A stretch of 18,763 bases of DNA from UBA3222 sp002363035 (lineage in GTDB: Bacteria; Verrucomicrobiota; Verrucomicrobiia; Opitutales; UBA9783), in the NCBI GenBank assembly GCA_946646575.1, contig CAMPCR010000014.1:1-18763 (forward strand), read 5' to 3'. Under the pieces are notes generated by a model, which worked only from the letters and a program-made list of their open reading frames with translations, was not told the DNA's origin and ran no database searches. Position numbers and translations under genes: made by a program. Shown in pieces: positions 7,200-14,407 of this stretch. Position 1 is the stretch's first letter; each line of letters opens with the position of its first letter.

Positions 7200-8174
7200 A
7201 TGTCAAACGTCACCTCATCGTCATCGACCTTTTCGCAATACACCGAAAAACATTTGGCGTTTGATATTTGCAACGTTTGCAACGCGCAGTGTTATTACTG
7301 CCAAACGGGGTTTCGTAACCGCAACAAGATCCCCCCATGTAACAGGCGCGCAAAGTTTATTGAAGTTCCGTTATTCGAACGTGTTTTGCGTTATTTGAAA
7401 GCACAGGGGTTTGTCGAAGAAGGAACAAAAATTCACCTTTACAACTGGGGCGAACCGATGTTGCATCCGGAATTTGCGAAAATTATCGAGATTTCGAAAA
7501 AAGAAAATTGCCTTGTTGCGCTCAGCACCAATGCCGCCGTTTTGCCGAAACTGCCCGATACCTTTGATGCTTCGAACATCGGTTTTGTAAAGTTTTCGAT
7601 GTGCGGTTTCAGTCAGGCGTCATACGACAAAATTCACCGTTTTAATTTCGAACGCATTAAGGAAAACATCGAAATCATCGTTCGTACGTTCCGACAACAC
7701 GGCTTTGTTGGTGAATTCTATATCTACTTTCATGTCTATCAGTTCAATTTGCACGAACTGCAGGCGGCATATTATTTCGCAAAAGCATTAGACATCACAT
7801 GCCATCCCGTGTTTGCGGTCATCAACGATTGGGAAAAGTTAAAAGATTTTTTGCAGGGAACTTTGGACAGAGAGTATTTGAACAATGTCGCGCGGGATCT
7901 GTTGACGGGCATCGGCATGGGAAACTTGAAACCGACAACCCGCTGCCCCATGGCTCCCAATCTGACGATCGATGCCGACGGTCGTTGTGTTCTGTGCTGT
8001 TTGGTCGACGAAGATCTCGGCGACGTCTTTGAAATGACGCCGGAAAAATGGCAACGGGTACATCAAGAAAGCGCAACCTGCCGCGAATGCATGCAACTCG
8101 GCATCCCGCGTTTGGAATTTAACGCGCCGACAATCGACATGGAGCGGTTAGCGCAGGCGTTTGCGCCGCGTTAA
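7200..8174 (+). CDS. Radical SAM enzyme with SPASM/twitch-like C-terminal domain, substrate unknown
   Basis: 324 residues from the ATG at 7200, chosen because AGGAGAGG lies directly upstream at good spacing; the frame extends further up without a comparable ribosome site. The [4Fe-4S]-SAM motif CxxxCxxC is C27-C31-C34 (CNAQCYYC), preceded by an additional C24. NWGEPMLHPEF (82-92) is the GEP-type SAM-binding segment and ALSTNA (107-112) follows. The C-terminus holds Cys residues C249, C263, C266, C267, C294 and C297 in a pattern (CP...IDADGRCVLCC...CRECM) typical of SPASM/twitch domains that bind auxiliary clusters. Such enzymes often modify peptides or proteins, but no precursor peptide gene is recognisable nearby, so the substrate is unknown. 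The gene follows mutY by 98 bp. Confidence 0.85.
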   Translation: MSNVTSSSSTFSQYTEKHLAFDICNVCNAQCYYCQTGFRNRNKIPPCNRRAKFIEVPLFERVLRYLKAQGFVEEGTKIHLYNWGEPMLHPEFAKIIEISKKENCLVALSTNAAVLPKLPDTFDASNIGFVKFSMCGFSQASYDKIHRFNFERIKENIEIIVRTFRQHGFVGEFYIYFHVYQFNLHELQAAYYFAKALDITCHPVFAVINDWEKLKDFLQGTLDREYLNNVARDLLTGIGMGNLKPTTRCPMAPNLTIDADGRCVLCCLVDEDLGDVFEMTPEKWQRVHQESATCRECMQLGIPRLEFNAPTIDMERLAQAFAPR

Positions 8175-8193
8175 AATCCATCGACGGTACGGG

Positions 8194-8472
8194 ATGCAAT
8201 TTCGGGACACAGACTGGGATTGGGTTCCGCATGAGGCGCGCCGTTTTTTTGATGCGACTTTTGTCCGGGTTCCGTCAGGCGAAATCGGCACGCCGGCATT
8301 GCATAAATTGCCCGAAAATCTCCGCAGTGTTTTGGAATTTTGTACATTTTCAACCGTTTCGTTGCACTTTCGTTTGAAACGCATACAACAAACCGAACGC
8401 CCTTTTCCCTTGCCAACCTTCCCCAATCGGCGTAGGGAAGAAACGTATGCCGACGTACGATTATGTGTGTGA
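8194..8472 (+). CDS. Possible small hypothetical protein (weak)
   Basis: A 92-residue frame from ATG 8194 fills the gap between the radical SAM gene and fmdB and overlaps the fmdB start by 26 bp. The first half (RRFFDATFVRVPSGE, LHKLPENLRSVLEF) has ordinary amino-acid composition. The end becomes Pro/Arg-rich and reads through the fmdB start in another frame, which looks non-coding. No clear Shine-Dalgarno sequence precedes it. No family is recognised. It may instead be untranslated leader of fmdB. If it is not a gene, the 272 bp from 8175 to 8446 hold nothing else that I recognise. Confidence 0.25.
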   Translation: MQFRDTDWDWVPHEARRFFDATFVRVPSGEIGTPALHKLPENLRSVLEFCTFSTVSLHFRLKRIQQTERPFPLPTFPNRRREETYADVRLCV

Positions 8473-8752
8473 AGCCTGCGGGCAAACGTTTGAGATTTTT
8501 CATTCCATGAGCGAACCGGCACGGACGATCTGTCCGGCGTGCGGTAAATCGGCTTTGAAGCGAAAAATCGGCGAAGGATGCGGCATTTTGTTCAAAGGGA
8601 GCGGCTTTTATGAAACGGATTACAAGCAGCATGCTTCGTGCGGTTCGTGCTCCGATCACAAGAGCGGCGCATGCTCGGGATGCGATAAGGCGTCATCGAC
8701 AACTGCGTGCCCTCAAAAAACTTCCGCCGCACCGTCCGCAAGCGACGTTTGA
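8447..8752 (+). CDS. FmdB-family zinc-ribbon protein
   Basis: 101 residues. The N-terminus MPTYDYVCEACGQTFEIF is the hallmark of the FmdB/CxxC_CxxC_SSSS family, with the zinc ribbon formed by C8, C11, C29 and C32 and followed by the conserved GILFKGSGFYETDY (46-59). The molecular role is unknown; the family is often called 'putative regulatory protein' after fmdB of methylotrophs. The tail (61-101) is low-complexity, rich in Ser, Ala and Cys (C65, C68, C76, C79, C88), as is common in this family. An AGGGAAG ribosome site sits 5 bp before the ATG. The reading frame of the downstream ATPase begins inside this gene and overlaps its last 143 bp. Confidence 0.9.
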   Translation: MPTYDYVCEACGQTFEIFHSMSEPARTICPACGKSALKRKIGEGCGILFKGSGFYETDYKQHASCGSCSDHKSGACSGCDKASSTTACPQKTSAAPSASDV

Positions 8753-9809
8753 GGTTCTGCGCGCCTGCGGTTTGCGTTTTCGCGAAACGCCCGATCGGTG
8801 TGTTCTTTGCGTCGAAGATGTTGAATTCGTTTCCTGCCTGCCGTATTTGGAACGGGCAACGGGACGCGCCTGGACGCTTTGCACGGAACCGTCGCTTTGG
8901 GATGAGGATGTTGTTGAGAGCTCCGAAAATCTTCATATACGGCGGGTACTGGAGGAGGCGATTCGGTTAAAAGCTTCCGACTGTTTTGTTGCGTTGGCGG
9001 GGCGTTCGGCTTCGGTATCGTTTCGTTGCGCGCGCACAGTAAAAAACACGAAGGAACTGCCTTACGAAGACGGTCTGTTGCTGTTGCGCAGTTTTCTCGT
9101 TCTGGGGAACTTAAATTTCAGCGAAACCTTTGAAAATCAAGAGGGGCATTTTCGGTACAATTTGAACGGCAAAATTATTTTCGGACGCATTTCGTACCTT
9201 ACCGACGGCGGCGCGCAATCGTTGACCCTGCGTCTGTTGAGCGAACAAACGTTGCCGTTCCAAATCGATGCGCTTCATTTCCCGCCGCGACTGCGTGCGT
9301 TTCTGGAAACGGAAATTTCGAAGCAGCGCTCCGGCATGATTTTAATTTCCGGTCCCACGGGAAGCGGAAAAACAACGACTTTATACGCGCTCGGTCGGCT
9401 GTTTGCGCAACAGGGTTTAAAACTGATATCTCTGGAAGATCCCGTCGAAGCGGAAATCGACGATTGGGTGCAGACGGAAATTGACGTCAAAAATGATTTA
9501 ACCTTCGAAGAAGCCCTATCCGGGACGTTGCGACAGGATCCCGACGCCGTCATGATCGGAGAAATACGCGATTCTGAAACCGCCAAAGCCGCTTTTTACG
9601 CAAGTTTATCGGGATTTTTGGTACTCACAACGCTTCACGCCAACACGCTGTCGCTGGTACCGTTTCGCTGTAAAGAACTGGGAATTGCTTTTGAGGAATT
9701 TAAGGACAACGTCCGGCTGCAAATCCACCAAACGTGGCGGTCGGACGAAGCATCGCCGCAATTTTCGTGGCAGGGCAACGGTCGGTTTTTTAACGAACAA
9801 AAATCATGA
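8610..9809 (+). CDS. gspE: GspE/PilB-type secretion ATPase, unusually short
   Basis: Cytoplasmic hexameric ATPase that powers pseudopilus assembly in type II secretion. Motifs are textbook: Walker A GPTGSGKT (248-255), Asp box ISLEDPVE (273-280), Walker B/LRQDPDAVMIGEIRD (307-321) and His box TLHAN (341-345). At 399 residues it is well below the usual 500-570. The N-terminal domains are short, and after the His box only about 55 residues remain, so the four-Cys zinc module and most of the usual C-terminal region are missing. The ATG at 8610 lies inside fmdB (143-bp overlap); an ATG at 8631 or a non-ATG start further down are alternatives. Recognisable N-domain sequence starts near residue 47 (FEVLRACGLRF), close to the fmdB stop. 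It is followed by a 4-bp overlap with a GspC-like gene. The gspE versus pilB name is inferred from the nearby gsp genes. Confidence 0.8.
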   Translation: MKRITSSMLRAVRAPITRAAHARDAIRRHRQLRALKKLPPHRPQATFEVLRACGLRFRETPDRCVLCVEDVEFVSCLPYLERATGRAWTLCTEPSLWDEDVVESSENLHIRRVLEEAIRLKASDCFVALAGRSASVSFRCARTVKNTKELPYEDGLLLLRSFLVLGNLNFSETFENQEGHFRYNLNGKIIFGRISYLTDGGAQSLTLRLLSEQTLPFQIDALHFPPRLRAFLETEISKQRSGMILISGPTGSGKTTTLYALGRLFAQQGLKLISLEDPVEAEIDDWVQTEIDVKNDLTFEEALSGTLRQDPDAVMIGEIRDSETAKAAFYASLSGFLVLTTLHANTLSLVPFRCKELGIAFEEFKDNVRLQIHQTWRSDEASPQFSWQGNGRFFNEQKS

Positions 9810-10336
9810 AATCTTGGTTTTGTCTTTTTCTTCCCCTAACCCTGTTCGTCACCGTTCCGAACGATACGTTCGCGCGCGATTGGCTGCAACCGTTGCCACC
9901 CAAAGGAGATGAAGTCTTCGTTTTGGAAACGTTTCGCTTCGTTCCCTGCCGTTTTATGTACAAAGGTTTTTCGGCGGAAACTTCAAACATTCGGTATCTG
10001 TTAAAAGCGGAAGACGGGCGTGTTTTTTCGTTACACATCGGCGAAACGTTCGACGACGTCACGTTGCTTAACGTCGATGCTTCACAAAAAACGCTTACCG
10101 TACGAGACAATCGCCTCGGTCAAACGCTGACATTGGAATTGGGAAAAGAAACGCTTCTGTCAAACCGCTTCGAAGGCACCTTGCGTTACCGAAATAAGCA
10201 TTACTCCTTTTCGGAGCAACCGCTGCGTTTGGACGAACAAACGCGCATTACCCCGATGTTGTACGAAGAGCGTTTGTATCTTTTGCAACAAACGGAAGGC
10301 AAAGAACCGTGTATTTGGGAACTTCAAAAGCCGTAA
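9806..10336 (+). CDS. Exported GspC/PilP-like protein (T2SS inner-membrane/periplasmic component), tentative
   Basis: 176 residues with an N-terminal hydrophobic segment (W4-V17) and a likely signal-peptide cleavage after TFA (residue 23), so probably periplasmic. The central part alternates short beta-like stretches (GRVFSLHIGETFDDVTLL, then KTLTVRD and QTLTLELGK, about residues 71-114). This is the 'G..y.v.vGd.....v..i....v.l......lsL' pattern of the homology region of GspC and of PilP pilot proteins. The ATG overlaps the stop of gspE by 4 bp (ATGA), a strong sign of translational coupling to the secretion ATPase. No C-terminal PDZ or coiled coil as in classical GspC is visible. Assignment rests on context and pattern only; an unrelated exported protein cannot be excluded. 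Confidence 0.5.
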   Translation: MKSWFCLFLPLTLFVTVPNDTFARDWLQPLPPKGDEVFVLETFRFVPCRFMYKGFSAETSNIRYLLKAEDGRVFSLHIGETFDDVTLLNVDASQKTLTVRDNRLGQTLTLELGKETLLSNRFEGTLRYRNKHYSFSEQPLRLDEQTRITPMLYEERLYLLQQTEGKEPCIWELQKP

Positions 10337-10443
10337 ATGTACAAAAGCCTTTGTTTTATCCGTCCGCAACGTTAAGGTAACGAAGCGGGTTACCCCGCGA
10401 AAATAACATTTTCTTTTGCGTCCGAACGTCATAAAAGGAAGGT

Positions 10444-11574
10444 ATGTTGAGGGTCGGGATTGTCGGCTTGCCGAACGTCGGGAAAAGCACGCTCTTTAAT
10501 GCCGTTACGCGCACGCACAAAGCCGAGGCGGCGAATTACCCGTTTTGCACGATTGAGCCCAATATCGGTTGCGTGGAAGTACCCGATGAGCGTTTGGCAA
10601 TTTTGGCGCGCCTGGTGCACACCGAAAAGATTGTTCCCGCCGCCATCGAATTCGTAGACATCGCCGGCATCGTCAAGGATGCGTACAAAGGCGAAGGGCT
10701 CGGCAACCAATTTCTGGCGAACATTCGCGAAACGGACGCGATTATTCAGGTGGTGCGTTGTTTCGAAGACGACGATATCGTGCACACCATGGGGAAAGTC
10801 GATCCGATCCGCGACATCGAAGTGATTAACACCGAACTGCTTCTTGCCGACGTACAATCGGTGGAGAAACAGGTTGATACGTGGGCAAAAAAAGCCAAAT
10901 CGAACGACAAAACCGCCGTCGCAACGCACCGGCTCTTGCAACGTTTATACGCGCACCTCAACGACGGAAAGCCGGCAAGTACGTTTGACGTCAACGAGGA
11001 GGAAGCACACTTATTGAAGTCCTTCGGTTTGTTGACGCGCAAACCCGTCATTTACGTTTGCAACGTTTCGGAAGGCGATTTGAACAATCCGTCCGACAAT
11101 GCGTACGTTCAGGCGGTAAAGGAAAAGATTGCATCCCTTTCCGATGCGTCCGTCGAAACCAATTCCCGTGTCTCCGTGTGTGTGATTTCGGCGCAACTGG
11201 AAGCGGAATTGTCCGAACTCTCCCGCGAAGACGCACGCGCGTATTTGGAGTCTTTGAATTTAAAAGAAAGCGGTGCCGATACACTCATTCGTTCGGCGTA
11301 CAAACTGCTCGGATTGGCATCCTACTTTACCGCCGGACCGCAGGAAGTTCACGCCTGGACGTTCAAACTCGGCATGAAGGCTCCCGAATGCGCGGGCATT
11401 ATCCACACCGACTTTCAGCGCGGTTTTATCAAGGCGGAAGTTATTTCGTACGAGGATTTTGTTGCCGACGGCGGCTTTGTCGGCGCGCGCGAAAAGGGCA
11501 AACTGCGCCTGGAAGGCAAGGATTACCTTTTTCAAGAAGGCGATATTGCGCTGTTTAAGTTCAATGTGACGTAA
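10444..11574 (+). CDS. ychF: Redox-regulated ATPase YchF (OLA1 family)
   Basis: Obg-family P-loop protein that hydrolyses ATP rather than GTP and binds ribosomes. 376 residues, close to full family length. G1 is GLPNVGKS (8-15). Also present are the family-specific NYPFCTIEPN (31-40), the G3 region VDIAGIVKDAYKGEGLGNQFL (71-91), and NVSE (207-210) in the place of the GTPase NKxD motif, the feature that explains its ATP preference. The C-terminal TGS domain ends with KDYLFQEGDIALFKFNV, as expected. A strong ribosome site AAGGAAGG precedes the ATG. The 107 bp upstream separate it from the GspC-like gene and contain a short GC hairpin (10385-10398) without a T-tract. Housekeeping; no functional link to the flanking secretion genes is implied. 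Confidence 0.97.
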   Translation: MLRVGIVGLPNVGKSTLFNAVTRTHKAEAANYPFCTIEPNIGCVEVPDERLAILARLVHTEKIVPAAIEFVDIAGIVKDAYKGEGLGNQFLANIRETDAIIQVVRCFEDDDIVHTMGKVDPIRDIEVINTELLLADVQSVEKQVDTWAKKAKSNDKTAVATHRLLQRLYAHLNDGKPASTFDVNEEEAHLLKSFGLLTRKPVIYVCNVSEGDLNNPSDNAYVQAVKEKIASLSDASVETNSRVSVCVISAQLEAELSELSREDARAYLESLNLKESGADTLIRSAYKLLGLASYFTAGPQEVHAWTFKLGMKAPECAGIIHTDFQRGFIKAEVISYEDFVADGGFVGAREKGKLRLEGKDYLFQEGDIALFKFNVT

Positions 11575-11672
11575 AGGAGCGTTTGATTTGAAACAACCGT
11601 TGTGTTCGCGGTTCGGCGGATTTTGGCGGTTCGTCCCCGTATGAATGCAAAGTTGAATGCGCTTCCTTATCC

Positions 11673-11702
11673 TTGCTTTGTTTTCCGGGTAAGAGATATA
11701 AT
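11673..11702 (+). promoter_or_regulatory. Promoter of floA, predicting a leaderless transcript
   Basis: TTGCTT (11673-11678), an 18-bp spacer and a perfect TATAAT (11697-11702). The expected transcription start, about 7 bp downstream, coincides with the floA ATG at 11709. No Shine-Dalgarno sequence exists between the -10 box and the ATG. Confidence 0.6.
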
Positions 11703-11708
11703 GTTGCC

Positions 11709-12701
11709 ATGAGCGGCGGAGATTTGGTTATCGTGATTGTTGCTCTTTTGATCATCGTATCGGCGGGATGGTTGCTCTCGTTTTTTACGGTGTGGTTAAG
11801 AGCCTGGCTGGCAGGCGCGCATGTCAGCATTCTTAATCTGGTGGCGATGCGCCTGAGAAAAGTACCCTGCGGATTGATTGTCGACTGTCGCATTGCCGCG
11901 ATAAAAGCGGGCATCAAACTTTCGACGGATCAGCTGGAGGCACATTATCTGGCGGAAGGCAACGTATCGAAAACGGTTCAGGCTCTGATTGCGGCCGACA
12001 AAGCGGGCATTGAATTGACGTTTGAACGCGCCTGTGCCATCGATTTGGCTACCAAAGGAACCGGGAAAAGCGTTATTGAAGCGGTACATACATCGGTGAA
12101 TCCGAAAGTGATTGATTGCCCGAAAGCAGTTCAGGACAAGATGACCATCGACGGTGTCGCAAAGGACGGCATCCAGGTTAAGGTCCGTGCACGCGTGACG
12201 GTTCGTACGAATCTGGATCAGTTTGTCGGCGGAGCGCAGGAAGATACGATTATTGCGCGCGTCGGCGAAGGGATTGTCGCGACGATCGGTTCGGCGGAAA
12301 CCTACAAACAGGTTCTTGAAACACCCGATCAAATCTCCAAGACGGTGCTTGATCGCGGGCTTGACGTCGGAACGGCTTACGAAATTCTTTCCATTGATAT
12401 TGCCGACATCGACATCGGTGAAAATGTCGGTGCAAAATTGCAGGTATCCCAGGCGGAAGCGAACAAAAACATGGCACAGGCGCAGGCTGAAATCCGTCGC
12501 GCCAGTGCCGTTGCATTGGAACAGGAAATGAAAGCCAAAGTGGAAGAAATGCAGGCGAAGGTGGTTGAAGCACAGGCGGCGGTTCCGTTGGCACTGGCGG
12601 AGGCTTTCCGCAAAGGACAGCTGGGGGTTATCGACTATTATAAGCTTGAAAACATGAAAGCCGATACCGCCATGCGCGAAGAATTGGCCAAAAACCGATA
12701 A
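11709..12701 (+). CDS. floA: Flotillin-like protein FloA (YqfA/UPF0365)
   Basis: SPFH-family scaffold of membrane microdomains. 330 residues, essentially the same length as Bacillus FloA. Residues 5-28 form the N-terminal membrane-embedded hydrophobic segment, followed by the SPFH domain (VKVRARVTVRTNLDQFVGG, VGEGIVATIGSAETYKQVLE, SKTVLDRGLDVGTAYEILSID). The tail is the Ala/Glu/Gln-rich coiled coil (AEANKNMAQAQAEIRRASAV...). The frame extends 12 residues upstream (MLCFPGKRYNVA), but the ATG at 11709 gives the family N-terminus MSGGDLVIVI and sits just below a perfect -10 box. The next gene follows after 3 bp, so the two are co-transcribed. A 396-residue frame on the opposite strand is only its shadow. 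Confidence 0.95.
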   Translation: MSGGDLVIVIVALLIIVSAGWLLSFFTVWLRAWLAGAHVSILNLVAMRLRKVPCGLIVDCRIAAIKAGIKLSTDQLEAHYLAEGNVSKTVQALIAADKAGIELTFERACAIDLATKGTGKSVIEAVHTSVNPKVIDCPKAVQDKMTIDGVAKDGIQVKVRARVTVRTNLDQFVGGAQEDTIIARVGEGIVATIGSAETYKQVLETPDQISKTVLDRGLDVGTAYEILSIDIADIDIGENVGAKLQVSQAEANKNMAQAQAEIRRASAVALEQEMKAKVEEMQAKVVEAQAAVPLALAEAFRKGQLGVIDYYKLENMKADTAMREELAKNR

Positions 12702-12704
12702 GCA

Positions 12705-13196
12705 ATGGATTTTGAAGACATTGCGCATGCCGTATGGGTGGGCGTAATTATTGTTGTTGCCGTTCTTTCCGGAAGGGGAAAACGGGTTTCGGTGTTGGTT
12801 CGAAAATCGAAACCTTCGGACAAGCCCGATGTTGGTAAGGCTCATAAGCAAGTCAAAACGATTGGCAAGCTGATTAAAGCGACCCGACGTCCATGCAATA
12901 CAAACCCGCAAACTTCTCCGTCGCACCAATCGCGGACGGATGTCTCGCATACATCCGTTAAACGAAATTTTTCGGCTTATAAACATTTACCCGAGCAAAC
13001 AACAACCGAGGGGAATATTCCCGATGCGACGGTTCTTTTGACGGAACCCAAGGCTTCCGTCGTTCTCGGAGTTGCGAACAACATTCAAAGAGGCGTCGTC
13101 GACAAAAAAACAAAGTTGCGCGAATGGCTCACGGGGCAGGTCATACTGGGAACCCCTGCTTTCAGGAAAACTTACGAAAATTTCTTTCATCGCTAA
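12705..13196 (+). CDS. Small membrane protein co-transcribed with floA, unknown function
   Basis: 163 residues starting 3 bp after floA, so almost certainly in its operon. One N-terminal transmembrane segment (about 9-23, AVWVGVIIVVAVLSG) is followed by a basic, low-complexity, probably disordered middle rich in Lys, Thr, Ser and Gln. The end is more structured: VLGVANNIQRGVVDKKTKL, then LREWLTGQVILGTPAFRK. From memory, similar short C-terminal 'LR...ILG.P..LR' motifs end many small proteins of Verrucomicrobiota and Planctomycetota; I could not check this. Function is unknown; a FloA-associated membrane role is inference from position. Confidence 0.7.
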   Translation: MDFEDIAHAVWVGVIIVVAVLSGRGKRVSVLVRKSKPSDKPDVGKAHKQVKTIGKLIKATRRPCNTNPQTSPSHQSRTDVSHTSVKRNFSAYKHLPEQTTTEGNIPDATVLLTEPKASVVLGVANNIQRGVVDKKTKLREWLTGQVILGTPAFRKTYENFFHR

Positions 13197-13404
13197 AAAC
13201 GTGCCGCGGTTGTTGAAAAGGAGGCAGAGCGGAGCCGTTAGTGATGCCGAATTCGAACTTATCGAAAAGCGGTCTTATTAAGATTTCGGCTTGCATCGGA
13301 AAAATCCGCCAACGTTCAGAAACGAAATCATTTTTCCGAAACACGCAAGTTCTTCCGTTATACCGCATTTGTTCGAAAAATAAATCCCGATACAAAAACG
13401 GCAG

Positions 13405-13432
13405 TTGCTTTTTTTCACAAATGTTTTACAAT
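13405..13432 (+). promoter_or_regulatory. Promoter of the gspG-M pseudopilin operon
   Basis: TTGCTT (13405-13410), 16 bp, TACAAT (13427-13432, 5 of 6 matches). The gspG ATG is at 13441, only 8 bp after the -10 box, so the transcript would start within 0-3 nt of the start codon. The -35 sequence is identical to that of the floA promoter. Confidence 0.55.
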
Positions 13433-13440
13433 AGGGACGT

Positions 13441-13911
13441 ATGATGAAGCTTCGGGTGCGTAAATTCAATAAGGCGAGCGGTTTTTCGCTGGTGGAATTG
13501 ATCGTTGTCATCGCCATTCTCGGCATGCTGATGTTGCTGATGGTTTCCAACTACGGGAAATTTTTCAGCGGCAGTAAGAAGAAAGTCGCCGAGATGCTGG
13601 TGACGAAGACCATGGAGGCACCGCTCATGATGTACATGTCCGACATGGGACGTTATCCGACGACCCAGGAGGGCTTGCAGGCGTTGGTAAGAGCGCCGTC
13701 CGGCAAGCGGGGACGTTGGAACGGTCCATACATCAAGGATGCGGAGTCGTTGATGGATCCGTGGAAAAATCCGTTGCAGTACCGTTGTCCCGGGCAGCAT
13801 AACCCCGACGGTTATGACCTTTGGTCGATGGGACCGGGCGGACAGAGCGGCGATGAAGATGATATCGGCAATTGGAAATCGGGACGGTCGTCCGATGCGT
13901 TCGGCGACTAA
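13441..13911 (+). CDS. gspG: Type II secretion major pseudopilin GspG
   Basis: Major subunit of the T2SS pseudopilus, processed by prepilin peptidase at the inner membrane. 156 residues. The class III signal is ASG/FSLVELIVVIAILG with cleavage after G14 and Glu at +5 (E19). The body carries the GspG hallmarks YPTTQEGLQALV (72-83), GPYIKD (95-100), DPWKNPLQYRCPG (106-118) and the calcium-site region YDLWSMGPGGQSGDEDDIGNW (125-145). Two adjacent ATGs (13441, 13444) are possible starts. It leads an operon with gspH, whose start lies inside its last codons. A promoter sits directly upstream. Confidence 0.97.
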   Translation: MMKLRVRKFNKASGFSLVELIVVIAILGMLMLLMVSNYGKFFSGSKKKVAEMLVTKTMEAPLMMYMSDMGRYPTTQEGLQALVRAPSGKRGRWNGPYIKDAESLMDPWKNPLQYRCPGQHNPDGYDLWSMGPGGQSGDEDDIGNWKSGRSSDAFGD

Positions 13912-14404
13912 TCCGCGCTCCGGATTTACGCTGGTTGAGGTTCTCCTCGTGTTCGGGCTGGTGGGGATTATCTCCGCCGTCGGCATCATGCACATGGGGA
14001 ATTTGAAGAATTTCTTTTCGACAGAAGAAAAGCGTCCGCTGGTAATTCTGACCAATGCCTTGCGTTACGCGCGGTTTTGGTGCGCCAAAAATCACAAGCC
14101 GGCGGAGGTGTATTTTTCTCAAAAAGGGCTGGATGTAAAGGATAAAAGCGGGAAGGTCGTCAGCAATTTTCCGTGGCCGAAACAACAGCAGGAGCGATTT
14201 GCAACATGGTATCACGTTTATCCCGGGACATTAACCGAAAACGGAACATTTCGCCCCGATACCGCCGGGAAGGGTAACGGCGCGATTTCGATCAATGCGC
14301 ACGGATTTTTTGCAAGCACGTTTCTGGATATGGATCTCGGGGACGGGCGGGAACAGTACAAATTGGATCCGCTCACGGGTGCCTGCGAACCGTCGCGGTG
14401 GTAA
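13895..14404 (+). CDS. gspH: Type II secretion minor pseudopilin GspH
   Basis: 169 residues from the ATG at 13895, which overlaps the gspG end by 17 bp. The frame is open further upstream, but that part is the gspG coding region in another frame. The prepilin motif RSG/FTLVEVLLVFGLVGIIS cleaves after G10, with E15 at +5. After the helix the protein has the short beta-rich body of GspH-type minor pseudopilins, including LVILTNALRYARFWCAK (49-65) and the late ISINAHGFF stretch. Identification as GspH rests on its order between gspG and gspI plus the prepilin signal, since body sequences of this subunit diverge widely. Confidence 0.85.
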   Translation: MRSATNPRSGFTLVEVLLVFGLVGIISAVGIMHMGNLKNFFSTEEKRPLVILTNALRYARFWCAKNHKPAEVYFSQKGLDVKDKSGKVVSNFPWPKQQQERFATWYHVYPGTLTENGTFRPDTAGKGNGAISINAHGFFASTFLDMDLGDGREQYKLDPLTGACEPSRW

Positions 14405-14407
14405 GTT

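Noticed and set aside
8171..8659. 162-residue open frame on the minus strand across fmdB
   Set aside because: Mostly complementary to fmdB and its leader; composition is unlike a real protein.
10385..10398. GCGGG-TTAC-CCCGC hairpin as a terminator before ychF
   Set aside because: The stem has only five pairs and is not followed by a T-tract.
11796..12986. 396-residue open frame on the minus strand
   Set aside because: It lies opposite floA, which has full-length family similarity; the minus-strand product is a Cys/Arg/Phe-rich shadow with no recognisable domain.
13814..13894. Upstream start of gspH
   Set aside because: It lies within gspG in another frame; the ATG at 13895 gives a normal short prepilin leader.
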